Assembly: GCA_963575745.1 (NCBI GenBank)
Contig: CAUYUJ010014769.1
Location: 192,742 to 256,741, forward strand
DNA: 64,000 nt
From: Prorocentrum cordatum
Taxonomy: Eukaryota > Sar > Dinophyceae > Prorocentrales > Prorocentraceae
Reading direction: 5' to 3'
Shown here: positions 46,650 to 60,262 of the stretch, one piece after another
How positions within the stretch are numbered: the first letter of the stretch is position 1
Layout of the letters: every line of letters begins with the position of its first letter
Position numbers and translations under genes: made by a program
Notes under the pieces: model-generated
Database searches by the model: none
What the model was told of the DNA's origin: nothing
Seen by the model: the letters and a program-made list of their open reading frames with translations, nothing else

Positions 46650-49600
46650 TTTGCCGTGAGCTTTCGCGGGGGCGCGCGAACGCGCGCGCAGGCAAGCGCG
46701 CGAGCGAGCGAGTGCGCGGGCGGGCGCGCTACATCGTGGCGACGCGGCGCGCGTGGCCCATGGTAGCGCCCATTCGGCGCCGCGTTGGATCGGAAACCTG
46801 GTTGGGGAAGGCGGCCATGCAAATGCTGGGCGCGTGAAATGGCCTGCGCGGCGCAGCGCGCGCACGCGTCGACGGGGGGCGGGCGATCGAGCGCGCGCTG
46901 GCTAGCAAGGGCGCGCGGGCATGCGAGCGCGCGGGCGCGCGCTGCATCGCGCGCCCGTTGGCCACGTTGATCATCGTTTGTTCCGATCAGCTAACGCAGT
47001 TTGACGCTGGTTTTCTCATTGGGCGTTCGGTTTGGCGCGGTTGCGGGCAGACGCGGCGCGCATGGAAACGCGCGCCCGATGCAGCGCGCGCGCGTCGCAG
47101 CCGTGCGCGGCCGAGCGCGCGCGGGGGCGCGCGGGCGGGCGAGCGAACGTTTGCTGGCCAGCGGGCGCATATTGCATCGTAGCGGTGTCACGCGCGTGGG
47201 CTATGCATGTATCAATGGGGCGCCATGCGAAATCGAAAACCCAATGGCGAAAACCCAATGTACAATTTCATTCTCTGGCCGAAGGAGGCTGTCATTTCAA
47301 TGCGACATATGTGAAAACGCTTGCGCGACGCAGCTTGCGCGAGCATCGCCAACGCGCGCGACCAATCGCGCGCGCGCGGGCGAGCGCGCGGGCAGGCGCG
47401 CGCGCGCGCGCGCTTCGGTTGCATCGGCGCGTTGTCGTGCGCGCGGGCGCTGGCTGCGCGCGCTGCATCGCGCGTGCGTTTTCACGCATCCCGCGCTGAG
47501 GCGGCCGCCTGTTCCGACCAGCTAATGAAATTTTGCATAGGGTGTTTGCGATTTGGTTTTCGATGCGCGATTGTTCAGATTTCGGGCGCGGCTCTTGTGC
47601 GCGCGAAGCTGCGCGCGCGCATCGCCGCTGCATGCTGCCGCGCGGGGGCGAGCAACGCTAGCGCGCGAGGGCAGGCGAGCGATCGCGCGGGCGAGCAAAG
47701 AAAACCGAGCGCGCGGGCGGTCGAGCTGCGAGCACTGGCAAGCGAGTGCGTAACACCGTTGCGATGTCACGCGCGTGGGCGATGTCTGCGAACGTTCTGC
47801 GCGCTTGCATTCATCCCGCCCGCGCGCGTGATTTGTTGCGCGCGTTGGCGATGCGTGCGCGCGCTGCGTCGCGCATGCCTTTTTTCACATATGTCGCATT
47901 GACATGGCCACCCCTTCCGACCAGAGAATGAAATTTTACATTGGGTTTTCGCCATTGGGTTTTCGAATTAACATGGCGCCGCAATGGGTGCGCATATATA
48001 GCCTGCGCGCGTCGCATCGCCGCGATGCAGCGCGCGCCGCTTGCCAGCGCGCGCTCGCTCGCCCGCCAGCGCGCCTGCCAGCCAGTGCGGTTGCGGTGCG
48101 CGCGCGTTGCATCGGGCGCGCGTTTTTATGCGTTCCGCATCCGCTCGCAGCGGCGCCAAGCCGAAAGCCCAGTCGAAAAAAAAAACAACATGGGCAACCT
48201 TCGTTGTCTGATCCAAGAAGGCGGCCATCTCAACGTGGGCGACGTGGAAGCGCATGCGCGTTTTAGCGCGCGCAGCCGATGCCCGCGCGCGCGACATCGA
48301 ATCTATGCCACCAACACACGCGCTGGCCCGCGCGCCCGCGCGCTCGCCTGCCCGCGCGCTCTTGCGCGCAAGCGCGCACTGCTTCGCGTGCGCAATTTCA
48401 CATGCACCGAATTGGTAGGATCGCCTCTTCCGACCAGAGAATGAAATTTTACATTGGGTTTTCGCCATTGGGTTTTCGATTTAACATGGCACCGAATGCG
48501 AGAAGACATGGCGCACGCGCGCTGCGTCGCTACGATGCAGCGCGCCAGCTTGCCAACGCGCGTTCGCTCGCCCGCCCGCGCGCTCGCCCGTCCGCCCGCG
48601 CGCACGCGCGCCTCCGCGCGCTCGGCAGCGCGCATGTGCGATGCGCGAGGCATCGCGCAATTGTGCTCGCGCGTGCCGCATTGAGCAGTAAGAGTGTGAG
48701 AGCAAAGCAACACTGGCGATGGCCCGCTGCGAGACCTCATCCTCTGCGCTGCAGGGGCGGGCATTCGAATGCCGAGTCTGCGAAAGCGAATGCGCGCTAC
48801 ATTGCGCGCGCGTCGCCCACTTGCGCGGCGTCGCAACGTCGCAGCCACTGCACGGGCTCACCACACTTCGCCTGCGCGCTCGCCTGCCCGCGCGCGCTCT
48901 CATGCGCGGTCGGTGCGCGTCGTTGGCGCGGTTGCAGCGCCCGCGCGTTGGCAATGCGCATTGGCGCGGTCGCTTCTTCCGACCAGGGAATGATAGTTTA
49001 CATGGGGTTTCCACCCTTGGGCTTTCGATTTAACGCGGCGCCGAATGGGCGCGGAATGCATGAATCCATGCGCGGCGCGCGCCGTCGCGCCGCCCCGCGC
49101 GCGTGGCATCGCAGCGATGCAGCGCGCTCGCCTGTCCCCGCGCGCCCGCCCGCGCGCTCGCGCGCGCTCGCGTGCCCGCGCGCACGCTTGGCGGCGCGCG
49201 TTCGCGATGCGCGCGCTGCGCCCCGCATGCGCCCCCGCGCTTCCCAGCGCCCATTCGGGGCGGCATGTGGGCAAGACGCCGAACAGTTGCATGCGATCAT
49301 GGGCAGGCGAGCGCGCGTGGGCAGGCGAGCGCGCCGCGCCGTTGCGATGTCACGCGCGCGCGCGCGGTGTCTCCGTACGCTGCGCGCGCGCTCGCAGAGT
49401 CTTCGCGCGCTCGGCGCCATGCCAAGGCGACCGCCCAATTGTGAAAACCGAATGCAAAACTTCATTCGCTGACCCGAAGAGGCGATCGTCTCAATGCGGT
49501 GCGCATGGGAACGCACGCACGGCGCAGCGCGCGCGCATTGCCGACGCGCCTGGCCAAGCGCGCGCGGGCTGGCGAGCGCGCGCGAGCAAGCGGGCGCGCG

Positions 49601-49960
49601 CGTGGGCAGGCAATTGATAGCAAGCGGTCGCGCGCGCGTGCGGGCGAGCATGCGAGTGGATTCGTCGTTTGGGTGGTCGCGGTCCATGGGTGCGCTGCAT
49701 CGCGCACCGCTTATCTGTGTTCACAAACGTGTTTCCACGTTTGTGCGATCGCCTCTCCCGACCAGGGCGTGGAATTGTAGATTTGGGTTTCACCATTTGG
49801 TTTTTTTTTTTTTTACTTAACGTGGCGCCGCGTGGATGCGGAACCAGTGGAACATGCGCGGCGAGCGCAGATAGCCCACGTGCGTCCAAGCGCGCGCGCT
49901 CGCCTGCCCGCGCGCGCGGGCAGGCGGGCGCGTGGGCGGGTGCGTGGTGGATGTGGATGT
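46650..49960. repeat. CpG-saturated block, copy 2
   Basis: Counterpart of 29,420-32,680. It has an extra CGCGCGGGCGAGCGCGCGGG-type insertion near 47,375 and a longer T-run near 49,800 (15 T in place of a shorter TTTTTC). Confidence 0.8.
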
Positions 49961-50565
49961 GGATGTGGATGTGTGTGTGTGTGTCTGTGTGTGTCTGTCT
50001 GTGTGTGTGTATGTGTGTGTGTGTGTGCGTGCGTGCGCGTGCGCGTGCGCGTGCGCGCGCGCGTGCGCCTGTGCGTGCACGGGCGGGTAGGTAGGTGGGT
50101 GGAGTGGGTGGGCTGGGGGGGTGGGAAGTAGTGCTTGCGACGTGCGTGCGTGCATGCGTACGTGCGCGTTTGCGTTGTGTGTGTCTGTGTGCGTGTGTGT
50201 GTGTGAGTGTTGTGTGTGTGTGTGGTCTGTGCGTTGTTGTGTGTGTGCGTGTGGTTGTGGTGCTGGTTGCTGGTGGTTTTTTGTGGAATGGGTGAGCGGT
50301 GTGGTGCGGGGTGTTTGGGTGGGTGGCGGAGGAAGGTGGGGCCGGTGCGCGCGCGCGTGCGCGCGTGGTGGTGGTGGTTTGGTGGTGGTGGTGGTGGCGT
50401 GTGGTTGCGGTGGCGGTGGTGGCGGCGGTGGCGCGGGTGGTGGCGGGGGGAGATGGGGGGGGTGGGGATGGCGGCGGGCGAGGGGCGAGGGGGGGGCGGG
50501 GGGAGCGGCCGGTGGCGGTGGTGGAGGGGCGGGGCGGGGTGGGGGAGGGGGGGGGGGGGGGAGAT
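49960..50565. repeat. GT / GGT / poly-G tract, copy 2
   Basis: Counterpart of 32,680-33,285 with many small differences in run lengths; the last G-run is shorter. Confidence 0.9.
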
Positions 50566-50699
50566 GCCGCGTGGGCGCGTTAGAAGACGTGCGCGGGAGG
50601 GTGCGGGCGGATGGCGTCGCGTTCTTGATGCATTGAATGCCTTCGGCGGGCCAGCCGCGGGCTAGAAGCCGCAGGTCTGTTCGCGCAACAAAGAACTGA

Positions 50700-51040
50700 T
50701 AGACAATTCAGGAAACCGAGTGCCATTGTCAGAAACCCAAAGAAACACGCCACACGCCATGCAAAACTTGGGGCGGCAAGGAAAACCTAAGGAGTCCCTC
50801 GGTAACCCAGGGGAACCCTGGAGAAATGCGCGGTACCCATCGATACCATGAGAAACATTGGGTCAATGTTGGGAAACTAACGAAAACCATGGGCAACATA
50901 GAGAAACCCACGGAAACACACATAATTCATCGAAACCCATACGGACCGAATAAATTCCAGAAAGGCCGATGGCAACCCGCAGAACCCAAGGACAACCCAT
51001 GAGCACCCATAGGTGGCCATGTGAAAAATAGCGGGGACGC
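50700..51040. repeat. Degenerate GAAACCCA-type repeat, copy 2
   Basis: Counterpart of 33,420-33,760 with very few substitutions, which shows that the two segments are almost identical outside simple arrays. Confidence 0.55.
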
Positions 51041-51869
51041 TTGAAACATCAAATAGAGATGTAAGCCATCAACAGCACCACGTCACGTGAATCAGAAGCT
51101 TGCTCACATTGCGTTCGGTGGCCCTTGACACCAGTCGGAAACCGTGTAGCGATGGAAAACCAACACGCGCGGTGAACATATGGCTATGCTTGTGTAAGAC
51201 AATGCCAATGTGGATACCATGTTAGATGCCTGGCACCACAATGAGTTTCTTACGCGCACCTGCACCAGGAGCAACACTATTGCACACGTAACGTTTGAGC
51301 TATACGGGTCCAGACTCGCTTCATAATGGGACCCATTGGGTCCTTCGGTTTTGCCCCATATAGGGCCACGAAACTGCATGCGGTCGGTGGGGAAACGCAT
51401 TTGGACGCGGCAAACGGGCCTTCGGTGGCGCCCTATATCGGAAACACGCGGCGCGCGAAGAGCGCGCCGACATACGTTCCCTCTGTGTGTGTTTGTGTGT
51501 GAATGTATGTGTGTGTATGGGGCCCCATAGGGGCGTGCCGATATGCATGGAACGGGCGGTGAAACGCATGTGTACACGACCGCTGGGGCTTTCGGTGGAG
51601 CTCCCCATGTGGAAACGAACCGCATGTTCGTGCCGCGGCGGCGGGCATGCGGAAGGCAAAAGCAAAGGTTGGAGGATGGATGGGGAGGGGCGGGCAGCGG
51701 GAGTGAGGTGGCGCGGTGCGCTATCGGGTGAACGCGGGGGCCCAACGCCACGGGGTGGGAGGGACAAACGCAGATACAATTCCAAGGCGGCCCCAAGAGT
51801 ATCCTACATATATCCAGAGCCCCACCTCAGTGATAACCCATTGGTTCTCGCCCCAGGCGGCGTCCTGCA

Positions 51870-52612
51870 TGTCAGGAGGAGAGAGAGGGGGAGGAGGGGG
51901 AGAATGAGGAGGAGGAGGGCAAGGGACGCAGGGAGGGAGGGGCGGAGGGAGGGAATGAGGGAGGGAGTAGGAGGACGAAGAGGAGATGGGGGAGGATGAA
52001 GATGACGATGCGGAGGATGAGGACGAGGAGGAGGGAGCAGGAGGAGGAGGAGGAGGAGGAGGACAAGGAGGCGGAGGCGGAGGAGGAGGAGGACGAGGAA
52101 TATGATGCTGCTGCTGATGATGGTGATGATGATGATGATGATGATGAGGACGAGGATGAGGATGAGGATGGGGATGAGGGTGAGGATGATGATGCTGCTG
52201 ATGACGATGATGATGATGATGCTGATGATGATGATGATGATGATGATGATGGTGATGGTGATGGTGATGTTGATGATGCTGATGATGATGATGATGATGA
52301 TGGTGATGGTGATGGTGATGGTGATGGCGATGATGATGATGATGATGATGATGATGAGGAGGAGCAGGAGGATGAGGAGGAGGACGAGGAGGAGGAGGAG
52401 GAGGAGGGGACGAAGGGGAGGCGGGGGGGAGGAGGAGGACTGATGGAGGATGCGGGGAGGGGGGAGGAGGAGGAGGAGGAGAGGAGGAGGGAGGAGGAGT
52501 GGAGGAGGAGGCGGAGGGGGATGAGGGGGAGGATCCGGAGGAGGAGGAGAGGGAGGCGGAGGCGGAGGAGGAGGAGGAGGAGGAGGAGGAGGAGGAGGAG
52601 GAGGAGGGGGTG
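51870..52612. repeat. GGA / GAT triplet array, copy 2
   Basis: Counterpart of 34,600-35,372, about 30 bases shorter and with frame-changing indels. That argues against a protein being encoded in it. Confidence 0.93.
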
Positions 52613-52834
52613 TTGCCTCCCCCAGTGACCGCCCCACCCTACGTATCGCAATAAAGTATGTTCCTCTTCATCGCTCGGTCCTCCTCCTTCCACTCGCATA
52701 CCAACTCAATCTGTCGCCATGTTTGGGTCACCCCACCATGGCCCAAGCCTATTCGGATCCAGCGCTGACGCGGATGGCCTCGTAAGGCAGGCGGGGTTTG
52801 GCGCAGCCTGGACATATTCAGGGTGGACGCTTGC

Positions 52835-53426
52835 CCGTCCAGCTTAGCGTAATCAATAAAAAGCCTAGCAGGTATGCACAGGTCGGCGCCAACTTGCCGC
52901 ACCACCGCGTGGTCATAAAAATTTTTACAAAGCAGCTCAGGTTGGCTCCTATGCATCAGGAGCGTTGGCTCATCAACCTTGAACGTTCTAGCAAGGACTT
53001 CGTAGAACGGAATAGTTGCCACGGGCTGCCTCGTCGCGAGGCGTCCTTTTTTCGAGTTTATTGGCATGGGAGTCATAGTTATGCAATTGTTGCGGATGTC
53101 ATTCCCGCCGAGAATTCGATACACAAGTTTCGAAGAATTCTTACTCTCATGAATCAGTTCGCGCCCGATGTCATCGACTCCGCGGCCACCAGCGCGAGAT
53201 ATCAGAAAACACAGCCGCACAAGAAGCGATGCAGACAGCTCGCCAGTGAAGAACAGCCCAAGGAGGGCTTCCCTGAGCAGCTTCGGGTAATCGTTGGCGT
53301 CGGCTTCCTCACGCAACTGAGCCTTCGCCTTCGCCTGAAGCTTCCTGGATCCAATGGGCGCGCTGGCATCCAGCCGCGCATGCGCAGCACGCCTTGCTAT
53401 GCCCACCAAACCGCCCCAACCCCGTC
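52835..53426 (-). CDS. Transposase-like protein, N-terminal half (copy 2)
   Basis: Same reading as 35,589-36,180 with a few replacements (for example VRLCFLI for ARLCFLI and a Gln in place of an Arg in SRKLQAKAK). The open frame is preserved, so the difference pattern is mild. Confidence 0.55.
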
Positions 53427-54341
53427 CTGAAGACCTTAATTTCTGTTTGTGTGGGGGGGTGCGAATTCCATGTGTGGTTTTCATTGCTCCATGAACTCCC
53501 CCCATTGGACATCGATTGCAAATTGAAGCCTTCGGGTTGGGTTGGGGTTGTTTGGTGGGTGAACTCCTGAACTGCTTGAATGGGTGGCGCACGTTCTTCG
53601 CCTTCCCCATGCCCAAACTGCCAGCGGCTGGAACACCAGCCCAACGACCGAGCTCGCAGGCCCGCGCGGCTGCCAGCGGCTGGAGCGCCAGCCGACCGAC
53701 CGAGCTCGCAGGCCCGCGCGATGCTCGAGCGCAAGAGGCTTGCTCCGAAATGGCTACAGAGAAGGGGGAACGCATCCAATTGGCCGCGTCGAGGCAACAC
53801 GTCTCGCGTGAGCGTAGACACCCGAGAGTGCACAAGGCACGGTTTCCAGCATGCTCTCGGTGACACGCAATTGTGCAAGGTCGACCTTTGCCCACGCGCA
53901 CCGACTGCATCCCGAGCGGAGGCGGCTCGCCGCACATGGGGCCAGGGCCGCGGTCAACGGCGCATGCACACAAGCAAACGACGCGATTCCGACCATCTTC
54001 GCGCCCTCGCGCCGCCGCGATAGGCGGCGCGCCGCGATGGGCGGCGCGCTGTCATCTTCGCGCCATCGCGCCGCCCTTCTTGGAAGGATTGCTCGCCAAC
54101 TCGGGCTGCCACGCGCGAGGCTCGGTTAGCTTCGCGACGGGGGTGCGGGCGCACTACTGCCCCCAAAGACGTGAGGTAAGAGGGGGTGGGGGAGGGCAGC
54201 GCCTCGACAGTGAAACCCGTGGTCTGTGAACGGAAGCACCCCTTTCGGGATTGCCCAAATCGCACGACAGCACCAGGCGGGCGACAAGGAAATCAGCGCA
54301 GCAAGTGAGCCAACTTGGGCGGCAACTCTGGCTCGTGTGAG

Positions 54342-54404
<63 letters not shown>
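54342..54404 (+). repeat. Poly-A run, copy 2
   Basis: 63 A, against about 90 in copy 1; the flanks are nearly identical. Confidence 0.9.
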
Positions 54405-54405
<1 letters not shown>

Positions 54406-55970
54406 GATATCCAGACAACCCTCATATCACAGTGGCCCTTCTTGCAATCTCCGACCCTGTCGCAAAACTCGCACTCCTGGGAGAAGGGCCCACTCCGCCC
54501 CCTGGCGCCTACCCCCCTGAGCATGGGCTGACGGTCCCGCAACCACATCGAACGTCCAAGGCGATCAGGGTGACCCCACGATGCCTCCTATTGGGTCCAA
54601 CGTTGCTCCCAAACTGGTTCACTATGCAGAGGAGGCGCCAGAGGGGATCATGATAACCCCCATGCAACGCTTGACAACGCAATGCACGGCACCTTGGGAC
54701 ACGCTTGACAACGCACGTGCGTACCAAGAACGTCCGAGATATACATGCATATCGGACATGTTTTTTTGTTGTGTGTTGTTCGCATCATCATCAACCTTTC
54801 CTCCCAGCCTTATAGTGTACGCGGTATCCTCCGAGTCGCTCTCTTTCGTGTTCTCCCCATCCTCCTACTCCTTCTTACCACCCTCCTCATCATCTCCTAC
54901 TCCTCCTCATCCCCCCCATCCTCCTCGTCCTCCTCCGACGGGCGTCAGTAACGTACACGAGGGCGTGTCTGCCATTCCATTTTCAGTGCAGTCCAGACGC
55001 CTGCGAATGCGATGGCACCGTCAAATGGTTGGTGCAGAACTTGCATCATCCCCCTAAACACAAGCCTGCGATGTGCCACAGTTGGCTACGCCCTGGTAAC
55101 TGAGAAGCCAGTTCGGAAACGACGCAGACGGGCAAACGTGCGAAACAATGGCTGCGACCAGGTCGCCTGCGACTACGAGGGTGAGGTGACCACTCAGGTG
55201 TAATATGAGGACGAGGGAGGGATGGGGGAGCCGAGGGAGGAGAGGGAGGGGGAGAATGAGGAGGAAGAGAAGGGCGAGGATGATGCCACGGAGAAGGAGC
55301 AGAACGATGAGGTGGGGGAGATGAGGATGAGGAGGAGGATGGGGGAGGAGAAGGAGGAGGAGGAGGAGGGGGGAGACTGACGAGGGCGCTGTATACGGCG
55401 CGCCGCGTGCACCAATCTGAGAGATTGCGCCGCGCACCGATGAAGGTTCAGCCACGACGATCGCATGATTCGCATTGCCTTGGAGCAGGATTTGGGACGA
55501 GGTCGAGTTGATAAGATGGGACGGGGTCGAGTCGATAAGAATGGTGGGAGCGGGGATGGAACGAGGGTTTGGTGGAGGGCGGGGAATATTGGCGCGAATC
55601 TCGCCGCGGCTGTGGGGTAGATGTCACCTGCGGCCTGACAGGCCAGGCCGTCCGTTCCCGCAGCGGGGTCGAGCGTCGAGCGCTCAGCGGGCAGCTGCCA
55701 CCTGCGCGTCGAGCGCCTCGTAGCCACAGCTGCCCTCAACGGCTGGTCGATGACGAGCTCGATGACGAAGACTCGCTGTCGCTGTCCTCGGAAGGGCGCC
55801 GACTGCACTCGTGCCTCCATTCCGCAACCTGCCCCCCTCCCATCATTTACCCATCCTCTCCAACATCACAACCACGCCTCGCCTTCTATCCTCGCTGCTG
55901 CCAAGGAGGCGGGGGTGGTTCCGCAATCCTGATTTGCAGGAGGTCAGGTGGCGGAGGCAGGGGAGAGGCA

Positions 55971-55974
<4 letters not shown>

Positions 55975-56017
<43 letters not shown>

Positions 56018-56090
56018 CTGCAGATGTGACAAGAAGCGATTAGCGGAAGCAGAGGTAAGGGAGAGCGATATAGAGAGGGAGTGAGAGGGC

Positions 56091-56131
<41 letters not shown>
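55975..56131. repeat. Two GA dinucleotide arrays, copy 2
   Basis: Counterpart of 38,758-38,935. The first array is shorter and the second longer than in copy 1. Confidence 0.92.
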
Positions 56132-56134
<3 letters not shown>

Positions 56135-56330
56135 GAGGGGGGACAGTGGTAAGTTGCATGAGAGGGGGTAGATGATACCCAAGGGAGGCCAGTGGTTACG
56201 CCCTGGACCGACGAGGAGTGATCTGCGTGGAATCGGCGGTGCGATTAAGCTGAGCTCGAGGAGGTCACCCGATATAAAACCGATTGGCGGAGGCGAGAAC
56301 GTAATGGACCCAGGTAGGGTATGGGAGGGA

Positions 56331-57110
56331 TTACGTTTGAGCGGAGGAATCCTTCACTTCGACCTTCTGGATCTGCTTGGGGGCAGCGGGCTTCTTCGCC
56401 GCGATCGCCTTCTGCTTCGACTTCGGCTTCGGCTTGGGCACCACCTTGCGGACCTGGGGCTCGACGACCTCGACGTAGCTGTCGCTGCTGTCGGACTCCT
56501 GTTTTTTGGATTTCTTGTCCTTCTTTGTCGCCTTGTCAGTCCCCTTGTCTTTCTTGTCCTTCTTGTGCTTGACCTTTCCCTTCTCGTGTTTCTGCTCGTC
56601 GTGCTTCTGGTCTTTTTTCTTGTCTTTGGCCTTGCTGTGTTTGGCCTTGCCTTTGTTCTTTGATTTGCTCTTCTGCGCTTTCTTGTCATCAGAGTCCTCG
56701 TCAGAACTGTCAGGTTCCAACTGCTTCTTGCGCTGCTTCTTTTTCTTGTCACCCGTCTTCTTATCATCGTTCTTCTCGGTGCGCTTGCGCTTCTTCTTTT
56801 TCTTCCTCTTGTCTTCCTTCGAGCTGGTCGACTCGGAGCTGGACGAATCCTTGGCCCTCTGGCTTTTTTTGCTGTTCTTCTGCACCTCCTCGCTGTCATG
56901 CCAGTCCTCGTCCCAGTCCTCGTCCCAAGCCTCCTCTTCCTCCTCGCCATAGTCAGCTTCGTCGCCATTGTCGGCAGCAGCGTCGGCATCCTTGCCGTCG
57001 GCGTCGGGCATCACTACGCCGCCCCGCTCCTCGATGGATTCTTTCCTCGGGGAAGCGCCATCGTTGCCGCCGACATCGTCACATTCGGCGTCGCGCTTGC
57101 CCCACCCCCG
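56331..57110 (-). CDS. Lys/Asp/Glu/Ser-rich terminal exon (copy 2)
   Basis: Counterpart of 39,136-39,915, same length. The replacements seen are Lys to Glu, Arg to Lys, Lys to Glu and Lys to Glu; the frame is intact. Confidence 0.7.
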   Translation of the reverse strand, partial: RGWGKRDAECDDVGGNDGASPRKESIEERGGVVMPDADGKDADAAADNGDEADYGEEEEEAWDEDWDEDWHDSEEVQKNSKKSQRAKDSSSSESTSSKEDKRKKKKKRKRTEKNDDKKTGDKKKKQRKKQLEPDSSDEDSDDKKAQKSKSKNKGKAKHSKAKDKKKDQKHDEQKHEKGKVKHKKDKKDKGTDKATKKDKKSKKQESDSSDSYVEVVEPQVRKVVPKPKPKSKQKAIAAKKPAAPKQIQKVEVKDSSAQT

Positions 57111-57404
57111 CTATGCAGCTCTCGACAATCCAAGTCGGCTGCCTGATCGGCGCCAGGGGGCGCGAAGATCGGCACCGCTGCACGTCGGGGGAGGGGGGGG
57201 GGGGGGCAACCGCGACAGCGACGATGCTATAGCTCGGACGCGGGGGCGGAGGGGGCGAGAGGGAGGAGGAGGCGGAGAGGGGGGGGGATAAGGGAGAAGG
57301 AGGCGACGGATGATGAGGAAGATGGCAGAGGGGGAGAAGGAGGATGAGAAGGAGGCGGATGAGGGGTGGAGGATTGGAGGAAGCAAAGATGGGTGGTCAC
57401 GGGT

Positions 57405-57588
57405 CCTGTTCCCGAAACGCTCCAGCTTCCGAGTGTGGTAAAACACTGCGCTCTGGTACTTGTCACTGTATTTTTTGAGGCCGTTTTTGGTTGCCCAGCT
57501 CTGGTAATTCTCAGATTTCTGCTTGCATTTCAGTATGTCGTCCAGCTGCTCAGGCGTAAACCACTCCCCCTCAGTCGTCGTCTCCTGC
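57405..57588 (-). CDS. Exon: EGEWFTPEQLDDILKCKQ segment (copy 2)
   Basis: Counterpart of 40,210-40,393 with an identical protein reading. Confidence 0.6.
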
Positions 57589-57832
57589 CTGCCCGACGCC
57601 GAACCACGCAGATGCTGCACCCTGTCGGGGGACTGACGAACGCGACGGCGGGGTTTCGGCGCGAGGCAGAGAGTGGAGGAGGAGGAGGATAAGGAGGACG
57701 AGGAGGGGAGAGGAGGAGAACGAGAAGACTGATAAGGAGGGGGGCTGAGCAAGCGGCTGCCATTGTCTCGCGCTCTGGAATGGCTGTCCCGAGCCCCCTC
57801 CGCTCGCCGAAACCCCGTTCGCATCCCTTGGC

Positions 57833-57971
57833 CCCCGCGAAGGGTGTGCAATCTTAGTGGCTCGGCCGCGGTGCCACATCGTCTTCCGCGCCTTGAGCAC
57901 GGCGCCCGCCGCGGTGAAATCCTTGTCGCAACGGTGCCACATGTCTCGGAGGTGGCTCTTGACCTCGGGCA
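57833..57971 (-). CDS. Exon: SHLRDMWHRCDKDFTAAG segment (copy 2)
   Basis: Counterpart of 40,638-40,776; the coding part is identical. Confidence 0.55.
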
Positions 57972-58464
57972 CTTCACCAACACCACACGAACCCATTTGG
58001 CATCACTACACGCCCGAATACATTCACAGGTGCGTCCTCATCGTAGTCCTTCTCATCCTCGCTTCTCCTCTTCCCTCGTCCTCATGCTGTTCCTTCTCCT
58101 CCTCCTCCTCCTTCTCCTCCCTGCAGCCTCCTCCTCCTCCTCCTCCTCCTCCTCCTCCTCCTCCTCCTCCTCCTCTATCGAGCCTACTCTCACGTCCCTC
58201 CTCCGATTCGCACTTACTCGCCCTCATCGCCATCCTCAGGTGTAATTCGCCATCATTATCATGCTATTCGCCCTCCACGTCCTTCCACGTGTCGCCATCC
58301 ATCCTCCCCGCTTCCCACCTGCTCTCGCCATCCATCCTCCTCCCCCTGCCATGCTTCACAGCCTCACCTCGGCCAATCACCCTCCATGTTCCAACTTTCA
58401 GGCTTACACATTCTCACTCTCGCCTTTCTGACTCCGATCTCGTTCCCTGCCCTACTCAGACTTA

Positions 58465-58777
58465 GTTCGGGATCGTTGGAACAACATTTCCTCTGTCCCG
58501 CAACACCGTGGCGCTGTGCGAGCTGGTGTACTTCTGAAGGAACTCGCGCGCCTCCTCCGTAATATCATCTGCAGCTTCACCTCCTGCCATCTCGATCTTC
58601 TGCAGGGCCTCCATATGCCTGCAGAACATGCGGTCGGATGCAGCCTTTGCCCGCTTCGCCACCTTGCTCTTCGGGCCTCGCCTCTTCGGGAAATACGGCT
58701 TCTCGTCTCCCAGCGGGTCGGCCGCAGTGGTCGCCGTAACCAAGGACATGGTTCGGCGCCCTCTGCCTCGGGGTTGC
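58465..58777 (-). CDS. Exon: basic HxxMEALQ segment (copy 2)
   Basis: Counterpart of 41,279-41,591 with His to Tyr in EKPHFP; the acceptor GTGCAG is conserved. Confidence 0.6.
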
Positions 58778-58856
58778 CTGCACGTGGCCACCTGAACTCA
58801 CCCGAACCAAAAAGGCCACGAGGATCAAGAGGGATAATGAGAGGAATGCGCCTCCA

Positions 58857-59114
58857 GCGGGGGGGGGGGGGGGGGGGGGTGGGGGGGGGCCCCCCGTTCT
58901 TAGAAGGTGGCCGCCGCTTGGAAGGCGAAGGAATTGAAGACCCGCCTATCCCCCCCCCCCCCCCAACTCACCCCCCCCCACCACCACCCCCACCACACCC
59001 AACCCACCAGCCCCGGCTTTCGGTTGCCCTCGCGAAGGGCATATACCAGGCGCAGCATTCGGCATTTGTGCATGTGTTTTTCTTTGGGAGAGGGCGGATG
59101 GCGGGCTGGGGCGT

Positions 59115-59152
<38 letters not shown>

Positions 59153-59194
59153 CGCGGTTGCGGGGGGGAGGGGTGTGTGGAGTGTGTGGGTTGT

Positions 59195-59245
<51 letters not shown>

Positions 59246-59265
59246 TGTTGTGTGTGTGTGCGCGC

Positions 59266-59346
<81 letters not shown>
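58857..59346. repeat. Poly-G, poly-C and GT arrays, copy 2
   Basis: Counterpart of 41,680-42,475. It has an additional G-run with GGGGCCCCCC (58,857-58,895), a shorter GT array (about 150 bases) and a GCGCGC interruption. Confidence 0.95.
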
Positions 59347-59348
<2 letters not shown>

Positions 59349-59874
59349 GGGGGAGAGGGGACGTCCTCTCAATGCCTTCCGCGGGCCTCATACATAATCA
59401 TGTGATGGCTGGCTAGGCAGAATCGCCTTGGCACTTCCTACACCAACATGTGCCGTGTCACGCCGCATTCGGCAATCTTGTCGGAGTAGGGGCAGGCCGT
59501 CGGTGGCCCAACTGGAACCTCACTGGCGCAAACAACGGCTTTAGAACCAACCGCGCAATGCAAAACACGCGTTTGCCCCTGACTGTGCCTGGAAAAAACA
59601 TAACGCAGCTTCAGACAAAACACTTGCTTGTTTGTGAAAATAGCACATCCCCGCATCGCTTCCCCACTTCCTCTCCCCCTTCCCGAGCTTGCACACGTGC
59701 CCCTCTTGCCCGTCCATGATCTCTCCAATCGCGAGCCCACCTGCCTATGACGCGTTGTATCACCGTCGCCAAACTTTCACGCCTTTGGTCCCGTCCAGTC
59801 GAGAATGGAGCGGCTGGAAAGGGGCTTCGCCTACACATTTGTACGACGAGTCGCGCATTCCCAGAAAAAAAACG

Positions 59875-60245
59875 AAGACACCACAGCAAACCCACTAAAT
59901 ATGAAGAAAACCCACGAATTACTTCCAACGAACAAAGAAACCTCAAAAACTCGCAGGGCGCCAGCAAAATACACAGGTTTTCATACGGAATTCACAATTA
60001 CCCATGAAAACCTTACCTTTTTTAAGAAATACACATTGGGCGGACCCGACACATTCAGAAACCATTGGGTTTCAGCGTGTTTATTTGAATAGCACTGGGT
60101 TTCTCTAGGTTTCGGCATGTTTTTACTGAATTTCACAAGGGTTTCCAATGAGTTTCCTATAGGTTTCCCAGCTGTTTTGCCACAGTTATCACATATTTCA
60201 ATGTATTTGGTTGGTTTTCAACGCGTTTCTGTCTATTGCTTTAGG
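59875..60245. repeat. Degenerate AAACC / GGTTT blocks, copy 2
   Basis: Counterpart of 42,990-43,375, nearly identical. Confidence 0.6.
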
Positions 60246-60262
60246 TTATTCGAGATAAAACC